From Tistlia sp040905785 (GTDB taxonomy: Bacteria > Pseudomonadota > Alphaproteobacteria > Kiloniellales > DSM-21159), in the NCBI RefSeq assembly GCF_040905785.1, contig NZ_JBBDQW010000029.1, positions 1 through 64,000 of the forward strand: 64,000 nt of DNA, in the 5' to 3' direction. The notes under the pieces were generated by a model. That model was not told the DNA's origin and made no database searches. It saw nothing but the letters and a program-made list of their open reading frames with translations. Numbering within the stretch: the stretch's first letter is position 1; each line of letters starts with the position of its first letter. Positions 43,002 through 53,813 of the stretch are shown one piece after another. The position numbers were made by a program, and so were the translations under genes.

Positions 43002-43553
43002 ATGAGCCGCGACGACATCGAGAGAGTTCTGGCGTTCTGGTTCGCCGAGGGCCGGCAGGCACAGTGGTTCGAGCGCGACGAGGCCTTCGACCGCGACGTT
43101 GGGACCGCGCTGAGCCCATTGCACGCGCAAGCGGCGGCCGGCGCCCTCGACGACTGGGCCCAGGATCCGCGCGGGGCGCTGGCCCTGATCATCCTGCTCG
43201 ACCAGGTGCCCCGCAACCTCTACCGCGGCACGGCCCGCGCCTTCGCCACCGACGCCAAGGCCCTCGCCGTCTGCCGGGCCGCCCTGGCCGACGGCCACGA
43301 CGCCGCCCTGGCCAGCGAGGACGAGAAGGCCTTCCTCTACCTGCCGCTCGAGCACAGCGAGAATCTCGCGGACCAGGAGCGCAGCGTGGCCTGCTTCGGC
43401 CGGCTCTCGAACGAGACCTACCGGCGCTATGCGGAGCTGCATCGCGACGTCGTCGCGCGCTTCGGCCGCTTTCCCCATCGCAATCCTGCGCTGGGCCGGG
43501 AAACAACCGAGGCGGAAGCGGCGTTCCTGCATGAGCCCGATTCCAGCTTCTAG
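43002..43553 (+). CDS. DUF924 family protein
   Basis: 183 residues. All-helical DUF924 fold with VLAFWFAEGRQAQWF at the N-terminus, LILLDQVPRNLYRGTARAFA (given here as LIILLDQVPRNLYRGT) in the middle and LPLEHSEN. Function unknown; the fold resembles TPR proteins. Divergent from the LivH-like gene with 49 bases between them. Confidence 0.92.
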   Translation: MSRDDIERVLAFWFAEGRQAQWFERDEAFDRDVGTALSPLHAQAAAGALDDWAQDPRGALALIILLDQVPRNLYRGTARAFATDAKALAVCRAALADGHDAALASEDEKAFLYLPLEHSENLADQERSVACFGRLSNETYRRYAELHRDVVARFGRFPHRNPALGRETTEAEAAFLHEPDSSF

Positions 43554-43591
43554 CTGCCATTGCCCCACAACTTCAGGGAGTACCCGTCGCC

Positions 43592-43957
43592 ATGACCGCC
43601 CGCTCCGTCCCCGCCGCCCCCTTGCTCGCAGGCCTCTTTCTGGCCGCTGCCACGCTGCTCTGCTCGCTCGCGCCGGCCCAGGCCCAGACCACCATGACGG
43701 CGCGCGAGGCGCTCTACAGCGACTACTACCGCGCCGTCGCCGCCTACGAGCGCTGCCGCAAGGGCAAGCTGACCAAGGAGGGCCACGCCGCCATCGCCCG
43801 CTATGTCGAGCGCCAAGGCGCCAGCGAGATCGGCACCAAGCGGCTGATCCTGATCCAGCAGGCCAAGCGCGACATCCGCGAGGCCGGCTGCGACAGCCCG
43901 CTGGCGACCAGCGCCCTGGTCCGCTTCGACGCCGAGCTGCAGCCCCAGCTCCCGTGA
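43592..43957 (+). CDS. Small secreted hypothetical protein
   Basis: 121 residues with a signal peptide (about 1-31, ending SLAPAQAQ). The mature part is helical and contains two cysteines (C in YERCRKG and REAGCDS) that may form a disulphide. No family recognised. RBS region CAGGGAG precedes the ATG. Confidence 0.65.
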   Translation: MTARSVPAAPLLAGLFLAAATLLCSLAPAQAQTTMTAREALYSDYYRAVAAYERCRKGKLTKEGHAAIARYVERQGASEIGTKRLILIQQAKRDIREAGCDSPLATSALVRFDAELQPQLP

Positions 43958-44009
43958 CGCCGGCCTCGGGAGCCTCTGCCGTCCGGCAGCGCTAGCGGGG
44001 CGGGCCGTC

Positions 44010-44918
44010 GTGCTGCGCCTCGCGACTTTCAACCTGGAGAACCTGGACGACGGTCCCCGGGCCGAGGTGCCGCTGGCCGAGCGCCTGCCGGTGCTGCGCC
44101 CGCAGCTGGCGCGCCTGGAGGCCGACCTGCTGTGCCTGCAGGAGATCAACGCCGAGCGCCGCGGCGGCGCGCGCCGGCTCACCGCCCTCGACGCGCTGCT
44201 CGAGGACGGCCCCTACGCCGGCTACTACCGCGCGGTCAGCCTGTCGGAGAGCGGCCACGGCGCCGCCGACCGGCACAACTTGGCGATTCTGTCGCGCTGG
44301 CCGATCCGGCGCTGGCACAGCCTGCGCCACGAGCTGGTCGCGCCGCCGGAGCTCGAGGGCCGGCCGCAGAAGTGGGACCGCCCGCTGCTCTGGGCCGAGA
44401 TCGCGCTGCCCGACGGCCGGCCGCTGACCCTGGTCGATCTGCACCTGCGCGCGCCGCGGGCCGTGCCCGCGGAGCAGGAGGAGTCCGAGGCAGCCGGCTG
44501 GGCTGCGGGCTTCTACCGCGCCGCCGTGCGGCGGCTCGGCCAGGCGCTGGAAGCCCGCCTGCTGGTCGAGCGCCTGCTGGCCGCCGATCCCGAGGCGCTG
44601 GTCGCGGTCTGCGGCGACTGCAATGCGACCCTGGAGGACGATGCCCTGCACCTGCTTGAGGGCGGCGCCGACGAGGCGGGCGCCGCCGTGCCGTCCGGCA
44701 GCCGTCTCGTCGCCCTGGCGCGCAGCCTGCCCGCCGACCGGCGCTTCAGCCTGCTCTACGGCGGCGAGCGGCTGCTGCTCGACCACATCCTGGCGAGCCG
44801 GCCGCTGCACGGCCTGTTCCGGGGCCTCGAGATCCACAACGAGCTGCTGAGCGCGGAGGCCGAGGACGGCGCCGGCAGCGGCCACGCCCCCCTGGTCGCG
44901 GCCTTCGCCCTCGCCTGA
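44010..44918 (+). CDS. Endonuclease/exonuclease/phosphatase family protein
   Basis: 302 residues from GTG 44010. The EEP fold is visible in LRLATFNLENLD, DLLCLQEINAERRG (catalytic glutamate), LTLVDLHLRAPR, VCGDCNATLED and the final SGHAPLVAAFAL histidine. A Mg-dependent hydrolase of phosphoester bonds; substrate unknown (DNA, sphingomyelin or nucleotide). It is not next to a partner. Confidence 0.85.
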   Translation: MLRLATFNLENLDDGPRAEVPLAERLPVLRPQLARLEADLLCLQEINAERRGGARRLTALDALLEDGPYAGYYRAVSLSESGHGAADRHNLAILSRWPIRRWHSLRHELVAPPELEGRPQKWDRPLLWAEIALPDGRPLTLVDLHLRAPRAVPAEQEESEAAGWAAGFYRAAVRRLGQALEARLLVERLLAADPEALVAVCGDCNATLEDDALHLLEGGADEAGAAVPSGSRLVALARSLPADRRFSLLYGGERLLLDHILASRPLHGLFRGLEIHNELLSAEAEDGAGSGHAPLVAAFALA

Positions 44919-45018
44919 ACCTGCCCTGGCGAGCCCGGGGTCGCAGCGCGGCACCCCGAGCCCCTATATAGCGGGGGAGCCGATCCCCCGACGACGATGG
45001 AACAAGGAGGCCTCGCGC

Positions 45019-46362
45019 ATGGCCGCAAGCGACGACGACGGTGCCCTGCTGCAGAGGGTGCTCGACAAGGCCAGGCGCGCCGGCGCCGAGTCAGCCGACG
45101 CCCTGGTCGTGCACGCCACGGCGATCAGCCACGCCCAGCGCCTCGGGCAGGTCGAGCGGCTCGAGCGCGAGGAGGCCCACGATCTCGGCCTGCGCGTCTT
45201 CATCGGCCATCGCCAGGCGATCGTCTCCTCGACCGACTTCGCCGGCGGCGCCCTAGACGAGCTGGTCGAGCGCGCGGTGGCGATGGCGCGCGCGGTGCCC
45301 GAGGACAGCTACTGCGGCCTCGCCGACCCGGCGCAGATCGCCCGCGAGATTCCCGACCTCGACGCGCTCGATCCCGAGGAGCCCTCGACCGAGCTGCTGA
45401 TCGAGCGGGCGCGGGCCTGCGAGGCGGCGGCGCGCGCCGTGCCCGGCACCACCAACTCCGAGGGCGCCGAGGCGAGCTGGTCGTCGTCGCGCATCGCGGT
45501 CGCGGCGAGCAACGGCTTCTCGGGCAGCTACGCCGGCTCGCGCCATTCGCTCGGCGTCGCCATCCTGGCCGGCGAGGGCTTGGCCATGGAACGCGACTAC
45601 GACTTCAGCTCGGCGGTCTACGGCAGCGACCTGCGCGACCCCGAGGAGGTCGGCCGCAGCGCCGGCGAGAAGGCGGTCAGGCGGCTCAAGCCGCGCAAGC
45701 CGAAGACCGGCCGCGTGCCGATCGTCCTCGATCCGCGCGTCGCCAACTCGCTGCTGCGCAGCTTCGCCGGCGCGATCACCGGCACGGCGATCGCGCGCGG
45801 CACCTCCTTCCTCAAGGACAAGCGCGGCGAGCAGGTCTTCGCCAAGGGCCTGCAGGTGATCGACGACCCGCACCGCGCCCGCGGCCTGCGCTCCAAGCCC
45901 TTCGACGCCGAGGGCCTGGCGACGGGCCGCCGCGCCCTGATCGAGGACGGCGTGCTGACCGGCTGGCTGCTCGACCTCGCCTCCGCGCGCCAGCTCGGGC
46001 TGCCGCCGACCGGCAACGCCTCGCGCGGCGTCTCGGGCCCGCCGGGGCCGAGCGCCAGCAACCTCTACCTCGCCCCCGGCACGCGCTCGCCGCAGGCGCT
46101 GATCGGCGAGATCGAGGAGGGCTTCTACGTCACCGAGATGATGGGCATGGGCGCCAACGGCGTGACCGGCGACTACAGCCGCGGCGCGTCCGGCTTCTGG
46201 ATCGAGAAGGGCGAGCTCGCCTATCCGGTTTCCGAGGCGACGGTCGCCGGCAATCTGAAGACCATGTTCCTGAACCTGACGCCGGCCGACGACCTGGTGC
46301 TGCGCTATGGCACCGATTCGCCAACCGTGCGGATCGACGGCATGACCGTCGCCGGCGCCTGA
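45019..46362 (+). CDS. pmbA: TldD/PmbA family protein (TldE-like)
   Basis: 447 residues. Resembles PmbA (TldE), the non-catalytic partner of the TldD metallopeptidase that matures modified peptides such as microcins. Segments GLRVFIGHRQAIVSSTDF, GTTNSEGAEASWSSSRIAV and MMGMGANGVTGDYSRGASGFW are typical. The catalytic HExxxH of TldD is absent, as expected. RBS AAGGAGG. A TldD partner is not in the window. Confidence 0.92.
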   Translation: MAASDDDGALLQRVLDKARRAGAESADALVVHATAISHAQRLGQVERLEREEAHDLGLRVFIGHRQAIVSSTDFAGGALDELVERAVAMARAVPEDSYCGLADPAQIAREIPDLDALDPEEPSTELLIERARACEAAARAVPGTTNSEGAEASWSSSRIAVAASNGFSGSYAGSRHSLGVAILAGEGLAMERDYDFSSAVYGSDLRDPEEVGRSAGEKAVRRLKPRKPKTGRVPIVLDPRVANSLLRSFAGAITGTAIARGTSFLKDKRGEQVFAKGLQVIDDPHRARGLRSKPFDAEGLATGRRALIEDGVLTGWLLDLASARQLGLPPTGNASRGVSGPPGPSASNLYLAPGTRSPQALIGEIEEGFYVTEMMGMGANGVTGDYSRGASGFWIEKGELAYPVSEATVAGNLKTMFLNLTPADDLVLRYGTDSPTVRIDGMTVAGA

Positions 46363-46390
46363 GCCGGGGCCCGGCGGGCCGACGACGGCC

Positions 46391-47668
46391 ATGCTCGCGC
46401 TCTCGGCCGAGGAGCAGGCGCTCGCCCAGGGACGCGATGGGCCCGGCCCGGCGCTCGCCCTGCGCCTGCTGGCCGAGGCCGGGCGCCTGCTCGGCGCCGA
46501 GCGCCTGATCCCGGTCGCCTCGGCCCACATCGACGGCTGCCTCTATCACGGCGACGGCGGCACGGAGTTCGCCGAGCGGCTGGTCGCGGGCGGCGCCCGG
46601 GTGGCGGTGCCGAGCACCACCAACGTCGGCGCGCTCGACCTGCTGCGGCCGCAGAACGTGCGCCTGCAGGGCCACGAGCGCGCCATGGCCCTGCGCCTGA
46701 TGCGCGCCCACGAGGCGCTCGGCTGCCGGCCGTCCTGGACCTGCGCGCCCTACCAGGCCGGCCACCGTCCGGCCGCCGGCAGCGACGTCGCCTGGGGCGA
46801 GTCCAACGCCGTCGCCTTCGTCAACTCGGTGCTCGGCGCCCGCACCAACCGCTACGGCGACTTCCTGGACCTGGCCTGCGCGGTCGCCGGCCGGGCGCCC
46901 GACTATGGCCTGCACCGGCCGGAGGCGCGGCGCGCGACCCTGCTGGTCGAGCTCGGCGGGCTCAATCCGGCGCTCTTCGCGGAGGAGGCCTTCTATCCCG
47001 TGCTCGGCGCCTGGTACGGCCGCGCCGTCGGCGAGGCGGTCGGGGTCGTCGCCGGCCTGCCGCCGGGGCTGGCCGCGACCCTGGCCGCCGACTTGGCCGA
47101 GGACCGCCTCAAGGCCTTCGGCGCCGCCGCCGCCTCGACCGGCTCGGTCGCCCTCTTCCACATCGCCGGCGTGACGCCCGAGGCGCCGGACACCGCGACC
47201 GCCCTCGGCGGCATGGCGCCGCGGGAGGTGCTGCGGCCCGACGCCGCCGCCCTGCTCGCGGCGCGCGACGGCCTCTCGACCGTCTCCGGCGAGAGGCTCG
47301 ACGCCGTGGCGCTCGGCAGCCCGCACTTCTCGCTGGCCGAGTTCCGTGCCCTGCACGCCGCCCTGGCCGGCCGGCGGGCCGCGGTGCCGGTCTACGCCTG
47401 CACCGGCCGCCACACCCTGGCGCAGCTCGAGGCGTCCGGCCTGAGCGAGGACCTGCAGGCGAGCGGCGTGCGCCTGATCGCCGACACCTGCGTCGTGGTG
47501 ACGCCGATCCTCGAGAGCTTCACCGGCGTGCTGATGACCAACTCCGGCAAGTTCGCCCACTACGCGCCGGGCAACACCGGCTACGGCGCGGTCTTCGGCA
47601 GCCTGGTCGACTGCGTCGAGAGCGCGGTCGCGGGCCGCGTGCTCCGGGACGAGCGGCTGTGGCGCTGA
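46391..47668 (+). CDS. Aconitase X large (catalytic) subunit
   Basis: 425 residues, DUF521/AcnX. Motifs HIDGCLYHGDGG, VPSTTNVGALDL, WTCAPYQAGHRP, WGESNAVAFVNSVLGARTNR and TDTCVVV-type ADTCVVVTPI carry the cysteines that bind an iron-sulphur cluster in this family. Bacterial AcnX enzymes dehydrate cis-3-hydroxyproline, while archaeal ones act on phosphomevalonate. Together with the overlapping small subunit it forms the full enzyme. The substrate here is undetermined. Confidence 0.9.
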   Translation: MLALSAEEQALAQGRDGPGPALALRLLAEAGRLLGAERLIPVASAHIDGCLYHGDGGTEFAERLVAGGARVAVPSTTNVGALDLLRPQNVRLQGHERAMALRLMRAHEALGCRPSWTCAPYQAGHRPAAGSDVAWGESNAVAFVNSVLGARTNRYGDFLDLACAVAGRAPDYGLHRPEARRATLLVELGGLNPALFAEEAFYPVLGAWYGRAVGEAVGVVAGLPPGLAATLAADLAEDRLKAFGAAAASTGSVALFHIAGVTPEAPDTATALGGMAPREVLRPDAAALLAARDGLSTVSGERLDAVALGSPHFSLAEFRALHAALAGRRAAVPVYACTGRHTLAQLEASGLSEDLQASGVRLIADTCVVVTPILESFTGVLMTNSGKFAHYAPGNTGYGAVFGSLVDCVESAVAGRVLRDERLWR

Positions 47669-48084
47669 GCGACCGGCGGAGCCTGGCCGGCGAGAGCCTG
47701 CTGCCCGGCGGCGCCGCGGGCCGCCTGCTGGTGCTGACGGCGCCGCTGTCCTTCTGGGGCGGGGTGCAGCCGAAAAGCGGCCGGATCGTCATGGCCGGCC
47801 ACCCGCAGCACGGCCGGGAGATCGGCGGCCGCCTGCTGGCGCTGCCCGGCACCGTCGGCTCCAGCTCCTCCTCCTCGGTGATGCTCGAGCTGCTGCGCGA
47901 AGGCCGGGCGCCGGCGGGCCTGCTGCTGGCCTCGGTCGATGCCATCCTGCTGCTCGGCGTCGTCGTCGCGCGCGAGCTCGGCTATCCCCCGATTCCGGCA
48001 CTGCGGCTGGAGGCGGCGGCCCTGGCCGCCCTGCCGGACGGCGCCGCGGCGCGGATCGAGGAAGGTCGGCTGGTGTTGGGCTGA
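47659..48084 (+). CDS. Aconitase X small (swivelling) subunit, DUF126
   Basis: 141 residues from GTG 47659, overlapping the large subunit by 10 bases, so translation is coupled. Signature VGSSSSSSVMLELLREGRAP, and VTAP-type VLTAPLSFWGGVQPKSG. The subunit completes the AcnX active site. In many bacteria the two parts are fused or in reversed order; here the large one comes first. Confidence 0.9.
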   Translation: MALSDRRSLAGESLLPGGAAGRLLVLTAPLSFWGGVQPKSGRIVMAGHPQHGREIGGRLLALPGTVGSSSSSSVMLELLREGRAPAGLLLASVDAILLLGVVVARELGYPPIPALRLEAAALAALPDGAAARIEEGRLVLG

Positions 48085-48116
48085 ACCGCCCGCTGGCCGG
48101 TGATCCCACGCTTGCA

Positions 48117-48197
48117 TGGTTCGACAAGCTCACCATGAAGCGACGGAGGCGTTCTCGCGGGCATCAGGCTGCGCTTCATGGTGAGCCTGTCGAACCA
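48117..48197. repeat. Large inverted repeat, REP-like, in a convergent gap
   Basis: 26-base arms (48117-48142 with 48172-48197) complementary at 25 of 26 positions, 29-base loop. The core GTTCGACARGCTCACCATGA-type sequence is a widespread palindromic unit in alphaproteobacteria. It sits between the ends of the AcnX small subunit and acetoacetyl-CoA synthetase genes, where it could terminate both transcripts. Confidence 0.75.
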
Positions 48198-48298
48198 CGA
48201 AGCGCGAATCGCGCCGGCCTTGCAACGAGCCCTCCGTGCCGAGCCGAAAGGAGCCATGTGTGCCCTGCCGCTTCCGCGGGGACGCGGACGCCCGCGCC

Positions 48299-50293
<1,995 letters not shown>

Positions 50294-50433
50294 CGGGCGT
50301 ATCACCGGAACTCGTGTCGGGACCTTCCGCGGAAGGGCGCCGCACCATAGGTCGCCGCCGCGAGCGGGTGCAAGGCAGCCTTGCGGGCCGCGGCGCTGGT
50401 CAGATGCCGCACCGCACCCTAGCCTGCTCCACG

Positions 50434-51447
50434 ATGACAGCCGACAGCGACAAGGCCGAGCCGGCCGACAGCCCGGGCGGCGGCCCGGGCCGCCGTCCGC
50501 CCTCGCGTCGGCGCAGGCTGTCCCGGCCGAGGCTATCGAACCTGAGCGCCCCGGTGCTCGGCGCCTGCTACATGATCTTCGCCTGCCTCGGCTTCTCGAT
50601 CATGAACGTGGCGATCCGCGAGGCCTCCCAGGAGGTCGACCCGCTGCAGGTCGTCTTCTTCCGCAACTTTTTCGCCATGCTGTTCATGCTGCCCTGGTTC
50701 GCGCGGGCCGGCCTGTCGGTGTTCCGCACGCCGCGCCTCGGGCTTTACGTCTGGCGCTCGGTGATCGGCCTGGTGGCGATGATGATGTGGTTCACCGCGC
50801 TCGCCCACCTGCCGCTGGCCGAGGCGGTCGCGCTGAACTTCACCGTGCCGCTTTTCGCCACGGCGGCGGCGGCGATCTTCCTCGGCGAGATCGTGCGGGC
50901 GCGGCGCTGGAGCGCGACGGCGATCGGCTTCCTCGGCGTGCTGGTGATCCTGCGGCCGGGCTTCCAGGAGCTGACCTGGCCGATGGCGCTGCCGATCGTC
51001 TCGGCCGCGGTGATGGCGGTCTCGGTCGTCATCATCAAGAAGCTGAGCCGTACCGAGGAGCCCGGCACCATCGTCTTCTTCATGAACGCGCTCTCGACCC
51101 CGCTGTCGCTGATCCCGGCGCTCTTCGTCTGGCAGTGGCCGAGCGCGACCGTGCTGGCCCTCATGACCCTGGTCGGCTTCGTCGCGGTCTTCAGCCACGT
51201 CGCCCTGACGCGCGCCTTCAAGATGGCCGACGCCAGCGCCATGCTGCCCTTCGAGTACACCAAGCTGCCCTTCATCGCGCTCTTCGCCTTCGCGCTCTAC
51301 GGCGAGGTCCCCGACCTCTGGACCTGGGTCGGCGCCGGCATCATCGCCGGCTCCTCGCTCTACATCGCCCACCGCGAATCGGTCGTCGCGCGCGAGCGCC
51401 AAGCCAGCCTGGTCGCCCGCGAGTCGCCGCGCGCGAGCCAGGGCTAG
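50434..51447 (+). CDS. EamA/DMT family transporter 1
   Basis: 337 residues, ten predicted membrane helices in two EamA repeats (about 35-165 and 175-310). Segments NVAIREASQEVDPLQVVFFRNF and LPLAEAVALNFTVPLFAT are typical. The N-terminal 35 residues are cytoplasmic and rich in R and P. Drug/metabolite exporter of unknown substrate. A second ATG at 50404 is possible. Next gene is a similar protein in the same direction, 7 bases later. Confidence 0.85.
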   Translation: MTADSDKAEPADSPGGGPGRRPPSRRRRLSRPRLSNLSAPVLGACYMIFACLGFSIMNVAIREASQEVDPLQVVFFRNFFAMLFMLPWFARAGLSVFRTPRLGLYVWRSVIGLVAMMMWFTALAHLPLAEAVALNFTVPLFATAAAAIFLGEIVRARRWSATAIGFLGVLVILRPGFQELTWPMALPIVSAAVMAVSVVIIKKLSRTEEPGTIVFFMNALSTPLSLIPALFVWQWPSATVLALMTLVGFVAVFSHVALTRAFKMADASAMLPFEYTKLPFIALFAFALYGEVPDLWTWVGAGIIAGSSLYIAHRESVVARERQASLVARESPRASQG

Positions 51448-51454
51448 CCCGCCG

Positions 51455-52366
51455 ATGTCCGCGCGTGGCCGCTTCGCCGGGCTCGACCCGAACCTGCAGG
51501 GCGCGTCCTGGATGGTCGCCGCCGCCACGGTCTTCTCGATCAACGGCGTGCTGGTCAAGGAGCTGGCCTTCGACGGCATGTCCTTCTGGCAGATCGGCTT
51601 CGCGCGCGCCTTCTTCGCCCTGCTGCCGCTGCTGCCCTTCCTGCTGCGCGACGGTTTCGCGCCCTTCCGCACCGAGTTTCCCCTGACCCACCTGGCGCGC
51701 GCGCTGTGCGGCGCCGGAGCCATGACGGCCGGTTTCTACGCCCTGGCCAAGCTGCCGCTGGCGCTGGTCACGGCGATCGGCTTCACCTCGCCGCTCTTCA
51801 CCATCGTGCTCTCGGCCCTGGCGCTGCGCGAGCGGGTGCGCTGGCGCCGCTGGAGCGCGACCCTGGTCGGCTTCCTCGGTATGCTGGTCATCGTCCGGCC
51901 GGGCAGCGCCGCGCTGGAGCCGGCGATGCTGGCCGCGGTCGGCATGGCGCTCGGCGTCGCCTGCGCGGTGGTGCTGGTCAAGCGCTTCCCCAAGAGCGAG
52001 AGCCAGACCGCCATGCTGACCTGGTTCTGCTTCGCCTCGATCCTGATCTGCGCCGGGCCGGCGCTGCACCTCTGGCAGGACCCGACGCCCCGGCAGTGGC
52101 TGCTGCTGGTCGGCGTCGGTCTGGTCGGCGTCGCCGCCCAGGCCATGATCGTCAGCGCCTACCGGACCGGCGAGATCTCCTTCGTCGCGCCCTTCGACTA
52201 TTCGCGGCTGATCGGCGCCGGCCTCCTGGGCTTCCTGTTCTTCGCCGAGGTGCCCGACCTCTACACCCTGCTGGGGGCCGCCGTGATCGTCGCCTCCTCC
52301 TTCTACATCGCGCACCGCGAGACGCAGCTCGGCAGGCCCTCGCCGCCGCCGGTCGACCGGGGCTGA
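51455..52366 (+). CDS. EamA/DMT family transporter 2
   Basis: 303 residues, ten membrane helices, two EamA repeats. Clear paralogue of the preceding gene, with FALLPLLPFLLRDGF, LPLALVTAIGFTSPLF and RPGSAALEPAM. Tandem paralogues may form a heteromer. Probably in the same operon as the preceding gene and the GST. Inner membrane. Confidence 0.9.
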   Translation: MSARGRFAGLDPNLQGASWMVAAATVFSINGVLVKELAFDGMSFWQIGFARAFFALLPLLPFLLRDGFAPFRTEFPLTHLARALCGAGAMTAGFYALAKLPLALVTAIGFTSPLFTIVLSALALRERVRWRRWSATLVGFLGMLVIVRPGSAALEPAMLAAVGMALGVACAVVLVKRFPKSESQTAMLTWFCFASILICAGPALHLWQDPTPRQWLLLVGVGLVGVAAQAMIVSAYRTGEISFVAPFDYSRLIGAGLLGFLFFAEVPDLYTLLGAAVIVASSFYIAHRETQLGRPSPPPVDRG

Positions 52367-52376
52367 GGGGCCCGCC

Positions 52377-53030
52377 ATGAGCGTCCCGGCCATGAGCGTC
52401 CCGACCCTCTATGGCGCGCCCTACAGCGTCTACGTCCGCATCGCGCGCCTCGCCCTCGAGGAGAAGGGCGTGGCCTACGCGCTGGAGCCGGTCGACATCT
52501 TCGCCGAGAGCGGGCCGCCGGCCGACTACCTGCGCCTGCAGCCCTTCGGCAAGATCCCGGCGCTGCGGCACGGCGACTTCGCGCTCTACGAGACCGACGC
52601 CATCGTGCGCTACGTCGAGGAGGTCTTCGAGGGACCGCCCCTGGCGCCCGAGGCGCCGCGCCCGCGGGCGCGCATGACCCAGGTCATGCGGATCCTCGAC
52701 AACTACGGCTACCCGGCCCTGGTCTGGGGCGTCTTCGTCCGCGAGGCCGGCAGCCACAAGGATCGCGACCCGGCGCTGCTGGCCGCCGCCGTCGCCCCCG
52801 CGCGGCGCTGCCTGGCGGTGCTCGAGGACCTGCTGTCCGGCGACTTCTTCCTCGGCGACCGCCCGAGCCTGGCCGACCTGCAGGGCGCGCCGATGCTGAC
52901 CTATCTCGCGCTGGCGCCGACCGGCCGGCGCCTGCTCGCCGAGCGACCGAAGCTGTCCGCCTGGCTGGAACGCATGGCGGCGCGCCCGAGCCTGGTCGCG
53001 ACGCGCTTCCCGGCCGAACTGAAGGCTTAG
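52377..53030 (+). CDS. Glutathione S-transferase
   Basis: 217 residues. N-terminal thioredoxin fold (PTLYGAPYSVYVRIARLALEE given as PTLYGAPYSVYV and RIARLALEE), QPFGKIPALRHGDFALYETDAIVRY with the E-T/S glutathione-binding pair, and a helical C-terminal domain with LSLADLQGAPML-type PSLADLQGAPML. Cytosolic glutathione conjugating or reducing enzyme. The start region is duplicated (15 bp, 52377-52391 and 52392-52406), giving two possible ATGs. Its stop overlaps the convergent TetR stop by 3 bases. Confidence 0.93.
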   Translation: MSVPAMSVPTLYGAPYSVYVRIARLALEEKGVAYALEPVDIFAESGPPADYLRLQPFGKIPALRHGDFALYETDAIVRYVEEVFEGPPLAPEAPRPRARMTQVMRILDNYGYPALVWGVFVREAGSHKDRDPALLAAAVAPARRCLAVLEDLLSGDFFLGDRPSLADLQGAPMLTYLALAPTGRRLLAERPKLSAWLERMAARPSLVATRFPAELKA

Positions 53031-53668
53031 CCGGCCTTCCCGCTCCCCAGGCCGTCGAGGAAGATCGACACGGCGACCTTCGCGCGCTTCCGCAGCGCCT
53101 CGGAGGTCGGCGTCGGCGAGCACTGCGCCAGGACGCGCAGCACCCACTGGCCCTGGAGCATCGAAAGGAAGAGGTCGGCGGCCAGCTCGGGGTCCTCGAC
53201 CTCGAGCTTGCCGGCCTTGGCGGCGTCCTCCAGGTAGGCGGCCAGACTGGCGGCGAGCTGACGCGGCCCGTGGTGCAGGAAGGTCTCGATCATGTGGGGG
53301 AAGCGCCCGCCTTCGGCGCAGAAGATGCCGAGGGTGCGCACCGACTCGGGCGCGAAGACCTTGGTCAGGAAGGCGTAGGCCAGCGTCTCCAACACGCAGC
53401 GCGGATCGCTGCGCTCGTCGAACACGAGCTGCATGGAGGCGCCGAAGGCGCTGCAGCGCTCGGCGACCGCCGCCTCGAGCAGACCGTCCTTGCCGCCGAA
53501 GGCCTCGTAGAGCGTCGCGCGCGAGCCGCCCGACAGCGCGATGATGTCGTTGAGCGTCGCGGCCTCGCAGCCCTTCTCCTGGAGCACCTGCCAGGCCGCC
53601 TCGATCATCGCGCGCCGCCGCGCCTCGCCCCTGGACCTGCTCTTGCGGTTCGCCATGTCGTCGCTCAT
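53027..53668 (-). CDS. TetR family repressor of the RND operon
   Basis: 213 residues. HTH at about 17-60 (RRRAMIEAAWQVLQEKGCEA and ATLNDIIALSGGSRATLYEAFGGK, cut as RATLYEAFGGK). C-terminal domain of the TetR_C_33/AcrR type with ETLAYAFLTKVF and ESVRTLGIFCAEGG. ATG 53668 with CAGGAGCGAG upstream; ATG 53656 is an alternative. Divergent from the RND operon across a perfect palindrome (53720-53738). It probably represses both units and responds to the exported compound. Confidence 0.9.
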   Translation of the reverse strand: MSDDMANRKSRSRGEARRRAMIEAAWQVLQEKGCEAATLNDIIALSGGSRATLYEAFGGKDGLLEAAVAERCSAFGASMQLVFDERSDPRCVLETLAYAFLTKVFAPESVRTLGIFCAEGGRFPHMIETFLHHGPRQLAASLAAYLEDAAKAGKLEVEDPELAADLFLSMLQGQWVLRVLAQCSPTPTSEALRKRAKVAVSIFLDGLGSGKAG

Positions 53669-53719
53669 CTCGCTCCTGACGCTTCCCGAGATTACCTCTT
53701 GCACTGCAGCAATTTTGCG

Positions 53720-53738
53720 GTACTGTATCGTACAGTAC
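53720..53738. promoter_or_regulatory. TetR operator, perfect palindrome
   Basis: GTACTGTA-TCG-TACAGTAC, 8-bp perfect arms. It overlaps a minus-strand promoter for the tetR gene, TTGCAT (53760-53755) and TACTGT (53737-53732) with a 17-bp spacer. On the plus strand TTGCGG (53715-53720) lies at its left edge. Confidence 0.75.
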
Positions 53739-53813
53739 ATTTTATGGATCTCGAATGCAACAGGCTCGGCCCCCGGGGGCAGGGTCTGTTTCGGGTAGAA
53801 GGATCTGGTTCTC

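Noticed and set aside
40370..43534. 1054-codon plus-strand open frame
   Set aside because: It lies opposite two well-supported genes and has the repetitive R/A/G/Q composition of GC-rich antisense frames.
44973..44989. GGGGGA/TCCCCC hairpin before pmbA as terminator or riboswitch
   Set aside because: Only a 6-bp stem with a 5-base loop and no T-run; too weak to support a call.
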